In this document: positions 46,301 to 59,519 of the stretch, in pieces
Numbering within the stretch: the stretch's first letter is position 1
How the letters are laid out: each line of letters begins with the position of its first letter
Source: Eutreptiella sp. 'Long Island Sound 2002'
Taxonomy: Eukaryota > Euglenozoa > Euglenophyceae > Eutreptiales > Eutreptiaceae
Assembly (NCBI GenBank): GCA_964036045.1
Contig: OZ038394.1
Location: forward strand, 1,614,805-1,678,804
Length of the DNA: 64,000 bases
Direction: 5' to 3'
Made by a program: the position numbers and the translations under genes
The notes under the pieces: generated by a model
What the model saw: the letters and a program-made list of their open reading frames with translations, nothing else
Told to the model about the DNA's origin: nothing
The model's database searches: none

Positions 46301-49300
46301 TGTCTGGACTGTAAGCAAGAATGAAATGTGGCTTCTTGAGGTGGTCCCTTTGGCTCCGAGGTGGCACGCTCCTGGTGAATGCTACGAGCTCCCCGTTTGA
46401 CACCATTTCTCGTGTCCGTTACATCTATTTTATATTTTATGGTGTCCTTGATCGATATTCGTCGTGATGGACCCGACGTTGCAATCCACAAACTTCGTGC
46501 TGCTCGCCTTGTGGCTTTGTTTCGTATTCCGAGTGTTGCATCACGTTTTGTGCAATGCATGGACCCAAGATGAGCGTGTTATCTCTGCTTTACGCCCGTA
46601 TCATAGAAATGTGTTGCAACATTGGGGTTGTTTTTTAGCACTTGCTCGCGTGGAGTGTGTACGGGTACCTTGAAGGCCTACAATTCTGATAAAGTAAAAC
46701 GAGCATTTTAATAAAGCGTAGCAAAGAGAAAAAAAAGAGCGAAACAATTGAAGCACAAGGCATGTAGCACAATGCAATGGTGGTGTATTTCCATATGATG
46801 CAGGTGGAACAAAGTGCACCGGATTTATGGCACATTTTGACTGGCTCGGTGTAACAGGGTACAACGATTGGGGTGCGGTAAGGAGCCTACAACCCCATCA
46901 GCAACAAAAGAGAGAACACACATGTTGGGCACGGGGTTACCTTATCCTTATTGGCATACGTTGTATGACGCGTTGTTCATTTCTCCTTGCATCGATGAAC
47001 AAAGAATTCTTGCACGATCATTATCCTGACTCTGTACTCACGCCCTCACGTACTACATGTACGTTGCATTCCACCTACACGATGTAAAACTTTTCAGACA
47101 CCTATGGTTTCGCAAAAAGAGTGCAACACGGCATACTTGGAGAACAACAAAAAGTAAAAGGATTGTAACAAAGTGCAACCGGAGTGTAACAAAATTCCAC
47201 AAAAGACTAGAGTATAATGGGGGTGTAACAAAGTGTTATGAAATAACAAGATGTACCAAATTAGAATAAAGCGCAAAAGAGTGTTACAAAGGGTGCATAA
47301 CATAGTGCAACCAGGGTGTCACTACTCCCCGGGACCTCGGAGAGCAAGTGCATCCTAGTGGTCACAATGTCGCAAGTCAGAAACAAGAGTGCACACCCCG
47401 CTGCAAATTTGTTACAACCACTTTGTTGCACCATCGCCACCACTGGATGCATTTTGTTACACCCCAGCCGCACCATGCTGAAATCACACCCCATTTTTCT
47501 GTCGTCTTTTCCTTACTCTGCTGTGGGCTTCCTCTAAACTCTTCCCGCATTTGCCGCTCTTCTCCTGCCCTGCCCCTGCGATCCCGCCCTGGGTGGTGGA
47601 CGCAATCCGCCTCTTCTTCCTTGGGGGCGATGTTCTTGTCCTTTTGTTGTTCCTTCACCTCTTTTACTCGCTTCGCTGTGGTCTTCTCCTGCCGGCACCG
47701 TGGTCGTTGCTTGCCCATCTCCTCCAAGCATTTTTGCACCCGTGCTTTCTTGCACTTACATTGGAACTCCCGCTTCTCCCTGAGCACTTTCCAATGCTGC
47801 TATGTACCCTGCACACTGCAGATGGATCCGGTGTCCTCGGCCACACTGCACCCCCTTGGCCCCTCCGCACTGGTCTGTTGCACAGCCCACACACGTGCTT
47901 GGGCCCTGCCCATCCAGTCTTCCCTTTCTTTTTCTGGGACTAGTGCTCTGGTGCTAGGGTTGTGGCTGTCCCTGCCGACCTTGTGTCTGTCTCCTTATCT
48001 GTGGTGTTTGCTGTCCCTTGACCTGTGGAGTTCGTTGTCTCCTCATCCGAGGAGTCCGCTGTCTCCTGATATGTGGAGTCTGCTGCGTCCGTTGACGTCC
48101 TATCCTCTCCGCGGGGCTCCCTCTTCTCCTCTCCCTGATTGCCCCTCTCCTCTCTCACTGTTTCACTGGGTGCGTGCTCCGCTGCTATGTCCTCTAGGTC
48201 CTCTGTATCCTGACTGTTGGGGCTCCCTTCTGCCCTCCAACTGTGGTCCCCGTCCTCTATACCTTCTCTTGTCCCTTGCCGCGCTGCTCCCCCTTGTTGC
48301 ATCCATCATTTATTGTGTCCCGGCGTTTGACACTTGGCTCCGTGCGCGATGATGATGATCCTCACCTCAAACAGTTCCTTGGTCACTGGATGTGGTCGGT
48401 CATCGTCCCACACTCCCTCCAGGTGTCGCTGGTAGTCGTGGGGGACCCCCGGTGCCCTCCGTGCCCTTGCTGCACACCTTGCTGCTGCCTCCTATCCCTC
48501 CTGGGTCAGCTTGTAGGCTTTCAGGGCGCTGACCATTCCACACCCCCCTCTACTGATCCAGCTCTGGACCATGGCTATTGGCGCCCTTCCCTCTGGGAGG
48601 ATAGGCCTCAAGAGTATCCCCAGCGTGTTTGTGGAACAGACATCTTGTGCTGAGAGCAGTGGCACGTGATTTGGGTGTGTGTGCACCCACCCCAACCAGC
48701 AACCTCCCATGTCCCTTCCCCACTGAATCGCCCCCTGTAGGTCCCTCTCTGCGACCACGCACTCCGATTTTGCCTACGACCATGCACTCTGTTTTTGCCT
48801 GGCGCTCATGCGGGGGAATTATGAGTCCTTCCACCCTTACTTCTGTGGTTGTTTTGTCTCCCCACAACAACCCCATGGTTTCGTTTCCCTGTGTTGCCTG
48901 GGCTGTAACTGCCATGGTCCACTGGCAGAGGAGGTCCTCCTGCATTTCCACTACACACTCCTTCTCGTCCTCCCCGGTTTCCTGCTGTCCCCTTTGGGCC
49001 GGGTCTGTTTCCGTTTCTGGGGTCGTGTGTTCTGCCCGTACTTGCTCTCCTCCATCCTCTCCGTCCCATTGCGACTGGCCTTGGTCTTTCTGGTTCTCTT
49101 GCTCTCCGCGCCATCCACTGTCTCTTGGGCTTTACTGGGTGTTCTCATTTCCGCCTTCTTCTGTTTCCCGTTGACTGTCTTGCTTTTTGTCACTGTGGTC
49201 CTCAGGGTGCTCCTGCCACAGCGATTCTCGTGCTGTGCTCGCTCCTTGGCCTTCCTTTGTTTCTCTTGTAGATTCTTGCCGTTTCTCCTCTCCTCTTGTC

Positions 49301-52300
49301 CCTTCCTCCCCTTCGTCCTTTTCTGCCTCTCCCGCCACCGGGTGTGCCCCTTCATTCCCTTCTCCTTCTTGTGCACTGTTGCCTGTGCTCTCGGCGTTTT
49401 TTTCTCCTCTTTCGTTCCGTCGCTTGCTCCGCTCCTCCACCGCTCCCGGTCCTGCTCCTACCTCTGTTTCCTCCGACGTGTCGCTTCTTTCTCTCAGGTC
49501 CACCTTCGCCACTGCTTCGTGCCAGCCCCATTGTTGTTCCAAGCTGTGTAACAACCCCTCCATTTCTTCGTCCTTTGCTGTCCAACTCTGGTGGTTGTTA
49601 TCCTGCTGGCAGTTGGTTGTCTCCGGTTGTGGCCGTGGTTGTGGTGCTGAGTCCCGAGAGGTTGTTCCCAAGTTTTGGACGGTTGGTCTTTGGGTGTGTG
49701 CGTAGGGACATTTTGTCTTCTTGCAGTCCCACCCCTCCTAGCACCTTCTTGTCTTCACCTCCTCCTTCTGCACTTCCGCCCTCACCCACTTAGTCATCCT
49801 CCCAAACCATACTTCCATCTCACCCATGGCCCCCACCATAGCCTTAGGAACCTTTGTCCACGTTCGTTTCTGTTCCCTCATGCCATAGCCTCTCCTCATT
49901 GCCGCTGCCGTGACCTTTTGTATGGCCTCTTTGAACCTCCTCGGGGGGGAGGGGGGCTGTGCTCTTTTGGTACGGCGCCAACATGTCCGAGCTTGCGGCA
50001 ATTGGCAGGAACAAGCCCCACGGGGATGCGGCACACTGTCGAGTTGATTGTTTGCTTTCTCGTGTGCTTGCATGTGTGCTCCCAAGCCCCCAGCAGATCG
50101 ACCTGCAAAATAGTCTCCATATCTGGGGCAGATCATATCGGTCCACATCTGGAGCAGACACATTTTACACGGCGATATACTGTGGGCCGGGCTAGACCGC
50201 ATCCATCAGGTGCTGACCGCGGGTGTGGGTGGCTTTGTCTCTGGGTGCACCATGGCGCTCCAGCTCTTGTCGCCCATATATCCGTCTTTACCTGTCTTCC
50301 CCTGCAGAGAATGGAACGGTTACCAGGGCACCGGAGCGGTGCGCCTCTCTCTGTCTCGTTCTCCCTGCACCCAGGCTCCCTGCCCCATTTGCACCAGTCT
50401 GCACTGCTACAGAGGGCTCATTGTGGATGCATCAAGTGTCTTAATGCTGTGTTTGTGTGTGCCCTCGCGAGCGCAGATGTATGCTGCGAGTGTGTCTCAA
50501 GCAGGGCCCATTCGTTCCTTGAATTGGCACGTCATGCTGTTTTGCCCAAATTCAGGGGATCTAAAAAAGGGTGTGGGTGTTTTTTGGGAGGGGGGGTCTA
50601 GAAAATTGACATGCTACAACCGGAATTGGAAAAGGCAGAGGGATTTCACAAAGAGGAAGAAAAAAGAAGCTGAGACACTGCAATTGTGCAACACCTTGGC
50701 AACAGGACGCAGTGGCTTAAGGGGTTATTATTCAAGCATGAGCTATTCCACTCTGAGCCCTGACCCAACCAAAAATGGGGTGCCTGAAGTTGCCCACACC
50801 CCCTGCCGGAGAGGGCTGTTTGTCGACCGCCCACAGATGAGATATTACGGAGGGACAAGTCAGGACAGGCGCACCACAACCAAAGCATGATGAGCAACAC
50901 ACTCTGTGTGCGCAGGAGGAGAGTACATGACGCTCAGCAGGGTCTTCACAGCATGTGCAGTGTGTGCCATTCCTGGTATTGTGCCATGTCCGGTACCCCC
51001 TCGAGGTGATGTTTGCGCCGGTCCCGAAACGTTGCCTCAGGTGATGCGGAATGGGGTGAAGACATCCGTTGATATCTCAGAATTGGTGGTTGGTGACGTC
51101 ATGTTTGTTGCTGCGGGTATGTGTCTTTAACTATGGTGCGTCCATGGGCATCCACTTGGGTCCTGGGCAGAGCTACATCTCTTCATTGATGCGCGACGTG
51201 TGGCACAGGGCCCGGAGGTGGTGCAGCACCAACCGACACATATCAGCGATTTGCTGCATTCCCCGGCTTTTTTCCAGTGGTGTCACTCGTGGAGTGTGCT
51301 TCTGTACTATAGGCCAGGCGGTTCCCGCCAGTTCTGTGGTTGAGGGTCTGTGGACCTAAGGCCCGAGTGCGGAGACATGGGTGGGTGGGATCAGATCTCC
51401 CCTCCCCGCACCAGGGCCGCAGAAGGGTACGAGGTACCCCTCCTGCGTAGGCCTCTCCTGTGACCCAGCCAGTCTCTTCCTTTTTCCAGCTGCCTCCCAA
51501 GAAGTCATCGATAATCCGCCCTGCCTGGGCCCAGAACAAGCTCCCCAAGGGGCCTGAAAACTCAGGCGAATACGCTCGAAGGTTGTGGGTTCATACCGCT
51601 GAAAACATGGCAGGAGTCAGCGATTCATGCTTGTCTGACGAAGACCACCACTGCTGGCGTACTCTCCCAACAGTGCACTGCGCTCAGGGCGGTTTTACCG
51701 CTGCCAGCCCCCCCGTCTTTCCAATGCATCCCTGCCCCCCAGACCACCCATTGGTGCATTAGAACGGCTGACAACCATAGAGGGTGCCCCCCCCCCCCCT
51801 GGACCCAGATTTCATACTGGGAAAAAATGAAATTTACAAAAGGAAATATTGATTTGGCCTATTTTTGGTACACAAACTTTTGGGCTCCAGACCCCCCCCC
51901 TCCCTTCTCTGCTCTGTATTCTTGTTTTCTGTCATAAACTGGGCACCAAAGTACCCCTGATGCAGCATACATGCTTTCGTCCAACAATGGAATGAAACCA
52001 TTTTCAACAAACATCAATACTGCCTCACTGGTAATGTACATGCTTGAGACCACCCCCTTCAGGTTGCCCACTCATTCAGGTGGTGGTGAGCACCCTCTGA
52101 ACTTCACAGTCAGGAGATGATCGACTGTGATGCCTGCCAGCGCCGCTAGGAGAGTGGACGCCTCGGGCAGTCTGCTGCAATTATGAGCAGTGGACAAGCA
52201 AACCGGCAAACCTGCATGCCCCTCCCCTCGTCCACCCCCCCCACGCCCTTCACTGACCTTGCCAACATGCAGGTTGTACAACGAGCATCGCACTGGGCAT

Positions 52301-55300
52301 CGGTTGTACTACACGGTTCTCAACCCACCTTGATGGAGCCCCTTGACCCCCCATTCCATCCCCCCTCACTACCCCCAGCCCACAAATGGCCTCAATCATC
52401 CAAAGCAGGTCACACGAAAGAACTGGCACTGGGCACACAACTAATTTTAACACACAGCCACGGACCAGCCTTCAGGGAATTCTCCGAGGCGGCTCAGTGT
52501 CTTGGCAACTTCCCCCTGAATCGGGGCCCAATTTCCCCGATTCACCCCAATTTGTTGGCCCGATTCAGTGGGTTGCAGCATTGAACAGAGAAAGGCATTT
52601 TTATGTGTGGGAATTCTTCAGCTGACAGATAGGATACCTCGGTGTCACAGCTGTCTGGCCATCTATGCATTTCTCTCCGGGACACCGGATTTCATGCCAA
52701 CACAGAGCGTTTTCAGGGGTTGGTGCCTTTCTTGCCTCATTTGTGCCCGCTGACTGTCCCAAAAGGGACAAACGGGGTATGTGGGGTATATTTGGAAAGC
52801 CCTTGAAAAGGGCTGTTTGGAACACCCTGGGTTCGCATGCTGTACTAGCGACTGTGTTGACATCTGGACCAGCATAAAAGCCCTGTGTTGATTCGGGACC
52901 ACAAGATGAAGTGGTTGGATTTCGGTACCACCCCTGATGAGGGCAACCTTTCGCCTCACCCTGGTTTTGCCTGGATGAAAGCAGGGTACAGCGAGTCCAT
53001 TGAGTGGCGCAAGGTTAGGCTCACCAAACAACGGAATGTCGACCTCACAACAGATGGTCTTTGGGCAATGCCTCTGAATTCAGGGTGGGTACCGGTAAAG
53101 AGTCGCAGGCTGCAGGATTGGCAAAAGCTGAAAAAATATGTTCCAAACAGTAAGCATGGTGATGTCTGCCCAAATGGGGTCCCAGCCCTGCCTGAAAAAG
53201 ACAATGCAAATGATGATTCGGAATAAGCGAGTGTGACATATTCAGTGCATGTTTGCATGCCGGCTTTGCAGCAGCCTGGGGGTCAAAACTCTGAAAGACC
53301 GAAAAGTTTGGCCTCAGTACTGAAAAATATGGTCAGCTACCCCCCCTCCCCCTAACCCATACATTTCTGAAACGGCCTTTTCTCACAGATTTCAAAAAGT
53401 ACACACATACCCCCCCCTACAGAATGAAAATTTGGTGCTTTGGACAAAAAATTGAGAAAACCCTGAAAAAACACTAATTTGCTCCGCGTTGGCATGTTAT
53501 GAATGTCCCCGAGAGATTTGTTTTGTTTGTTAACAGACCCACAGTGATTTCTGATGGCAAAGTGTGCTGTTTGTTGGGCAAGGGGTCAAGTTTGACAGTA
53601 GTCACAGACCTTGGTGGATCTCAGCAAGCGCTATTTTCCGAACAACACCCTCACCTGTCAACGGATGAAAAATTGTGTACACTTTGTGTGCATTGCCTAG
53701 AACTGTCCCCTGTCTTTGCGAAAACAAACACTACTTGGCAGCTTTCACAATTGTGTTGCACTTTTCGCATGTGAGCTCGCCCAAGGGGGCCCTCACAGTG
53801 TCCCAAGACCTACTGCTCCACCTCTAGCCCCCTGAATTGAGTGCATTTTCCTCAAATCATGCACCCTGATTCATTGGCCCAATTCAGTGAAAATTTTCCC
53901 CGATTCGGGGGGGAGGTTGGGCAAGGCACAGCTTTGAGGCAGTAGAAAAGAACCATGTCTCAAATTCCAATCTGCAGAGCTGTTGAAACTGTTGCTTCAA
54001 TGTGCCTCAGGTGACATTCCATCGGCACATGAGGCTGCAATACACCTTTTTCTGCGGGGTTGAAGGGTCGCCCTAATTGAAGGAGGAGGTTACACAGCAG
54101 CAACCCCCCCCCCCCCAATCCCCAACAGCAAGTTGTGTGCGTGTGAAAGTGGCACGGCCTGGGTGGAGACCCACAACATTTGGCAGGGCAATGAGAAGAC
54201 AGAACAGATGCATTACTCTTTTTGGCGCCTTGGGCCCCTTGTTTGTCGAAAAAGATGTAGTGCACAGCTTTTGGCTGTGCGCCTGCCCACTGTTGGCGCC
54301 AACACCTACCCAAATGGAAAACGACGAGAACGAGATCCACCGAAAACCAGACCGGTGGTTGTCGACATTGTTTTTGGTCTTGGAAGTCAATTCGTTAAGT
54401 TCAATTGTTGTCAAGAGTTAACTGAATCAACTGTCAGAGGGCAAACAGCAGCTTGCGTTGTACCATGGGCCTGCCATTTTTCAGAGGAAGACCAGAGCAG
54501 TGGCCTCTCATATGGTTATGTCTCTTGTTGCAGGGATGTCGATGGCAGCTGATGGAGTGTTCCTCCAGGGGCAGGATCTGAAATGCGATGAGTCTGCAGT
54601 GACCGGTGAGACGGATATAATGAAAAAGTCCCCGGCGCACGACCCTTTCTTCATTAGTGGCACCAATGTTACCGAAGGTACGGTTCAGGTCACGTTAGTT
54701 CAGACTGCAGTTCTAACAGCAGGGGTCACAGCAGTGCCCAGTCATTTTCCTCATGCTTGCAGGCGAGGGTCTGGTGCTGATCATCAACGTGGGGGTCAAT
54801 TCTTTCGCTGGCAAGTTGGCCATGGCCACCCGTGGCAGCCCCGCAGATACCCCTCTCCAGGTCCGCAGCGGGTTTCATGGCACTGTGCTGTGGGCAGGGG
54901 CTGTGAATGTGGGGCGCATGAGGCAGGACTGCAGTTTGACTCTCAAAAACGCAGGGCCACTGGAACAGCCCCTCAATGGAGTGGACTTGCTAAACAGTCC
55001 CCTCTCTGGCGGTTTTTGCGCCAATGGCCATGCCACGAATTTGTTTCTTATCACATGCCGAGATGTGCCGCAATTTTCATGCCATTCCCATTTGCACAGT
55101 CCAATATGTGCTCACCTCAAAGTGATTTGAGTCAGGTGGTCGACCCTCGCTCCTTCTCCCCCCCCTCCCACCATCCATCCACACTCGCTCCCTCCACACG
55201 TTCCCCGCCCCTACCCAGGCCTGTGCTTCGATGGAAGGGAGACGCGCGTTGCACAGAATCCTCTGCACATGCTCCCCTGCTGGAGTTCAGCCTCAAGCTG

Positions 55301-58300
55301 GACGGATTCGGGGGGGGGGAGGGCACTCGAGTGGTCCCAAGCAGTCTGTCAAATAAAAAGGACAGGGGGTAAGTGCCAAACGTGCCCGTAACCGCTTTTC
55401 CACTGGGCAGCACGCGGTTTGCATTAGGTCTTGAGGTTATCGAGACGTGTGAGGTCTGCTAGTAATGTGGGAACATGTGGGTTTCAAACGCGGAACATTT
55501 TTTGTGTGCATGCCCGGCTTCGTTGATGCGTTTGGCAAATTCTGCGTTCCATGCATCTTTAAAGACCAAGCAAAAGAGGAACAACTCCAGAGAACCGTGT
55601 CCTCACAGGGGGGGCTTACGTGTCAGGGAAGCCCCCAACCCACAGCAATGATGGACAATCAGGAGCAACCAATTTGGGCACCAGCGGCGCTCGGAAATTT
55701 GTCCAGCCTCTGTGGACCAGGGCATAGAATTTCCCCCATTTCCCCCCATCTTGTGGTGAATGGTAAAAGGAGATTTTACCCCCGACTTGTGTATATTCAA
55801 AATGCTCAGAACGAAACAGGGAATTCAAAAATGCCCGCCAAACCCGAAACAAATTTGATCTCCCTCTGGTGGCTCATCACTTGCATAGCCTGGGATCTGG
55901 CCACAGTGAACAGCTGAGCAAATGCCGATGAAAACAATTGCAGCTGTTGTTCATCCCCCCCATTACCCCACCCCCCCTCTTCTGGGGCGCCAGAAAATTC
56001 CATATCATAGAACCACCCCCTTTGCCTTAGAACTGAACACACATGCGCTGCACCAGATTGGGATTGCTTTCCCAGGTCACACACAGTCAACTCCCCTCGC
56101 AAGAGGAACAGCTCGATCTGCAGCTGGCAGAAGCTCTTGGCTGGAAAAATTCTGCAATTGTGGCTGGCTTCATGCACTTGGCTGGGGGCACACTTCTGAG
56201 ATACAGACAATAGAACACGTGGTATTCCAACACATTGAGGATCCACATGGCAATAATCTTCGGTGTCAAGTGCAAGCACTCTGCCACAGCAGAGTGCCCC
56301 ACAGCTCTACATGAGCACAAACACCACTTCAGACTTCACAAGGCTTATACAGCATTAAACCCACCACCCCATTAAAACCCCTGCGGGGGCTTTGTCACCC
56401 CACAATCTCTGGGGTCCACATGGGGGGGGGGTATACCAGCGGGGTTTATTAGGGTTGGCTTCCGAAGGTGCACAACCCCCCACCGATTGAGAAACAGAAA
56501 CAGCGGGCCAACGCAGTGGCTTGGTGCATCTTCATGAATGGCGAGAACTTATTTTTTTGATACCGTGATCACCTAAAATGACCATCCAAAGGTATGTAAA
56601 GCATGTTTCAGCCGGTATTCATGTGTTTTTCACCCTCTTTGCGATTGGTTGCGGGGGGGCGGGGGGTCAAACGGGATTGGTACACAACCTGCTCATTTTT
56701 CAGCCTATACAGCTCAAAAATCGAAGTTTCCGAAACTTATGTTTTTGCTAATGTGATCACCTAAAATGACCATCCAAGATATGTAAAGCATGTTTTAGCC
56801 CGTATTTATGTAGTTTTTACCCTAACTTGGGTGTGTGTTGCTTGGGGTAGATTCTCTGCGAGGTGGACTTGCCGAAGGCAATAGAATTTTTTTTTTGATA
56901 TTCTGACCACTCACAATGATGAAATATGCTATGTGAAGCATGTTTTAGACCCTCTTTGTGTGTTTTTCACCCTATTTGGGTGTTGGGTGTGGGTGTGGGT
57001 GTGGGGGGGGGGGGGGCTCCCAAGGGGTCTAGGGCACAACCTGCTTACGCGATTTTACAGCCTCGGCAGCTCAAAAATGGATTTTTCCGAAACTGAGTTT
57101 TTTGATACTCTGACCATCCACAATGATCAAATATCCTATGTAAAGCATGTTTTAGCCCCTCTTTATGTGTTTTTCACCCTATTTGGGTGTTGGGGGGCGG
57201 GGGGGCTCCCAAGGGGTCTAGGGCACAACCTGCTTATGCAATTTTATAGCCTCGGAAGCTCAAAAATGGAAATTTCCGAAACTGATTTTTTTGATATCCT
57301 GACCATCCAAAATGATCAAATATCCTATGTAAAGCATGTTTTAGCCCCTCTTTATGTGGTTTTCACCCTATTTGGGTGGGGGGGGGGGGTCCTAAGGGGG
57401 TGGGACACAACCTGCTTACGCAGTTTTTCAGCCTCGGCAGCTCAAACATGGTTGTCCCCCTCCCCTTTTTGAGGTGCCTTGCTGAAGGCAATAGAATTTT
57501 CGTTTTTTCCCACGATGGTCACTTTGGTCTGGGGGGGAGGGGGCATATGGTGGACGGCCGGGACAGCGCGTGGAGGAACATGGCACCTGGGCCTCACGCA
57601 CACAGAAACACAGCAAGGCAGGCTACGGACGGCCTGTGGACAGAGGCGCGTGGACAGCAAAAACAGTCAAACAACCTCGGCAACAACCAGCACATCCTCA
57701 ATATGCCAATTATTGGGCACCGCTGACGCCCAAACGGCACATCCTGCCACATTCAGCACAGCCCCAACACACCAACTACTGGGCGAACGCGGAAACGACA
57801 CCAGCAAGAGCACCGGCCGCAGCGGCCGACAGAAAGCAGCAACCCGACGCAACATGCGAAGGGAAGAACGGGTGACTGTCCAGGGCCCCGTAAAGGAGCA
57901 ACAACCAGACGGAATGTCACACAGGGGGGCTCCCCCTCCCCCCTCCTCCTACAGTGTACAGCCATTCTACTACTTCCCTGGGGGGGGGGCAGGGGTGCTT
58001 TGGGCCCAAAAGGTTTGTGTACGGGGCAGGGGTGGGCTCAGCCATCACTTGCACAAGGGCCACCTATTTAGTAAGACACGCGCGGCAGGGGGGGGTGCAG
58101 CACAACGATGTTCGACGCTTTGGCTGCACAAGGCCCCCCTTGGCGCACACATGGCGATGGGTGGGGAGACACAGACAGCGCGTGCCAGAGAGCCAGCGGG
58201 CCATGTGACTCCGGCTCTGAGACCAGTCGAGGTTCTGTTGGCCCTTTGCCTGGGCCTCTTTCAACTCCGGGCCGTCCCACTTCCCCCGCAGGTGAAGTTG

Positions 58301-59424
58301 GGCTGGTTGGCGGAGATGATCGGCAAACTGGGCCTGGCAGCGGCGGTGCTCACATTCGCTGTGTTGTCCGTCAAGACCGTCGTCAGCGTTGTCACTTGGG
58401 CGCCTTCTCCTGAGCAGCCAGGTACCGCACCCGATGGGGAGGGGCAGGGCCACGCCGGGGCCCGCGGGCACAATCGCAAGGGCAACGGGCATTGTCCCGA
58501 GACACGGAGGGTTGTGGTCGTTAAAGGGCTAGTGCTGCAGGCAGTCCGCGTCGGCATCGCCTCCGAGGGCGGAGCCTTTGTAGATAAGCTCGGTGCACAG
58601 GCAGGGCTCCTTTTAACAACTCGGCAGCTGGGGCTGGGGGGTGGGGGCGGGGGACACCACCCTGGACCCCCCCCCGCCCCCCCCATGGACCCCCGCCCTT
58701 AAAAGATTGGGCCAGTTTTTCTTCTGGGCCTTCGGCCAATCAAAAATCTTCTCTGGCGTCAGGTAGTTTAAACCGGAAAATTTCCTCGGCGCCTTCTGCG
58801 CCTCCAAAAGCTCAGCACCACCGGGTGGGGCTGGGGGCTGGACCCCAGTCCCCCTTAAAAGGAGCGTTGCGCACAGGTTGAAGCTGACGGCCCGGGTGGC
58901 AGTGCTCGAAGAAGCAGCGGACCTGCCGGATATTGTTGCGGTAGGCCCCTTCGACGCCCGCCGCCGGGAACCCATCGGTGGGTTGGCTTCGGGACCAGCA
59001 GCGGAGATGCGACGCGCCGGGAGTGTTCGCCGAAGGGGTGTAGGCCTGCCGCGCGCTGCTGCTGTCTCAGATCCCATCGCATGGAGCGTCTCCCCGTTTT
59101 TGAACCATTTGTTGGTGTCCATTACCCTCGTCGTGGTGGCCATTCCAGAGGTGTCCTCCACGACCTGCGTGCCGTGCATCGCCGGGGTAGATCCGTGCGG
59201 CGCTCGTGAGTAAAGGAAGTCGACGGACCAAAGGCCCGCCCTGCAGAGCTCCGTCCTCCGGTCCATCCAGCTTCCCGAACCTCTTTTCCTGGCAAGCCCG
59301 AGGGTGCTTACCACACATGCCGTGGGAGATATGCCACATATACCACAGGGTCAGGGGCTTCCGGATCACCAAAGACCGCACATCAACATTTTGAGGCGCT
59401 TTGCCGTTTTGGGCAACAGGCCGG

Positions 59425-59519
<95 letters not shown>

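Larger units (their letters stand above)
52501..53925. mobile_element. Possible DNA element with imperfect terminal inverted repeats (intron 7)
   Basis: 52,501 cttggcaacttccccctgaa-tcgggg pairs with the complement of 53,900-53,925 (cttgcccaacctccccccc-gaatcgggg), and similarity continues about 45 bp. Inside, on plus, lie ORFs 52,885-53,226 and 53,499-53,774. No transposase motif is seen. Confidence 0.4.

Noticed and set aside
47348-48352. 334-residue plus-strand ORF
   Set aside because: Ser/Leu/Pro/Cys-rich, antisense to the charged minus-strand ORFs, with no domain. It is a shadow of C/T-rich sequence.
45997-48951. Nuclear code with TAG as sense codon
   Set aside because: In-frame TAG, TGA and TAA occur only in element-derived ORFs. 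The 415-codon Ca2+-ATPase and the phosphatase have none, so decay is the simpler explanation.
48629-49793. Plus-strand ORFs of 165-247 residues
   Set aside because: Antisense shadows of the JAMM and linker region; low-complexity Phe/Leu/Ser/Cys composition.
51560-51625. tRNA-like ggttcatacc T-arm
   Set aside because: The adjacent stem does not pair and no cloverleaf can be drawn.
57479-58702. 407-residue plus-strand ORF
   Set aside because: It spans the satellite end, intron 9 and exon 10. Only the exon 10 part (58,292-58,421) is supported. The rest is intron read-through.
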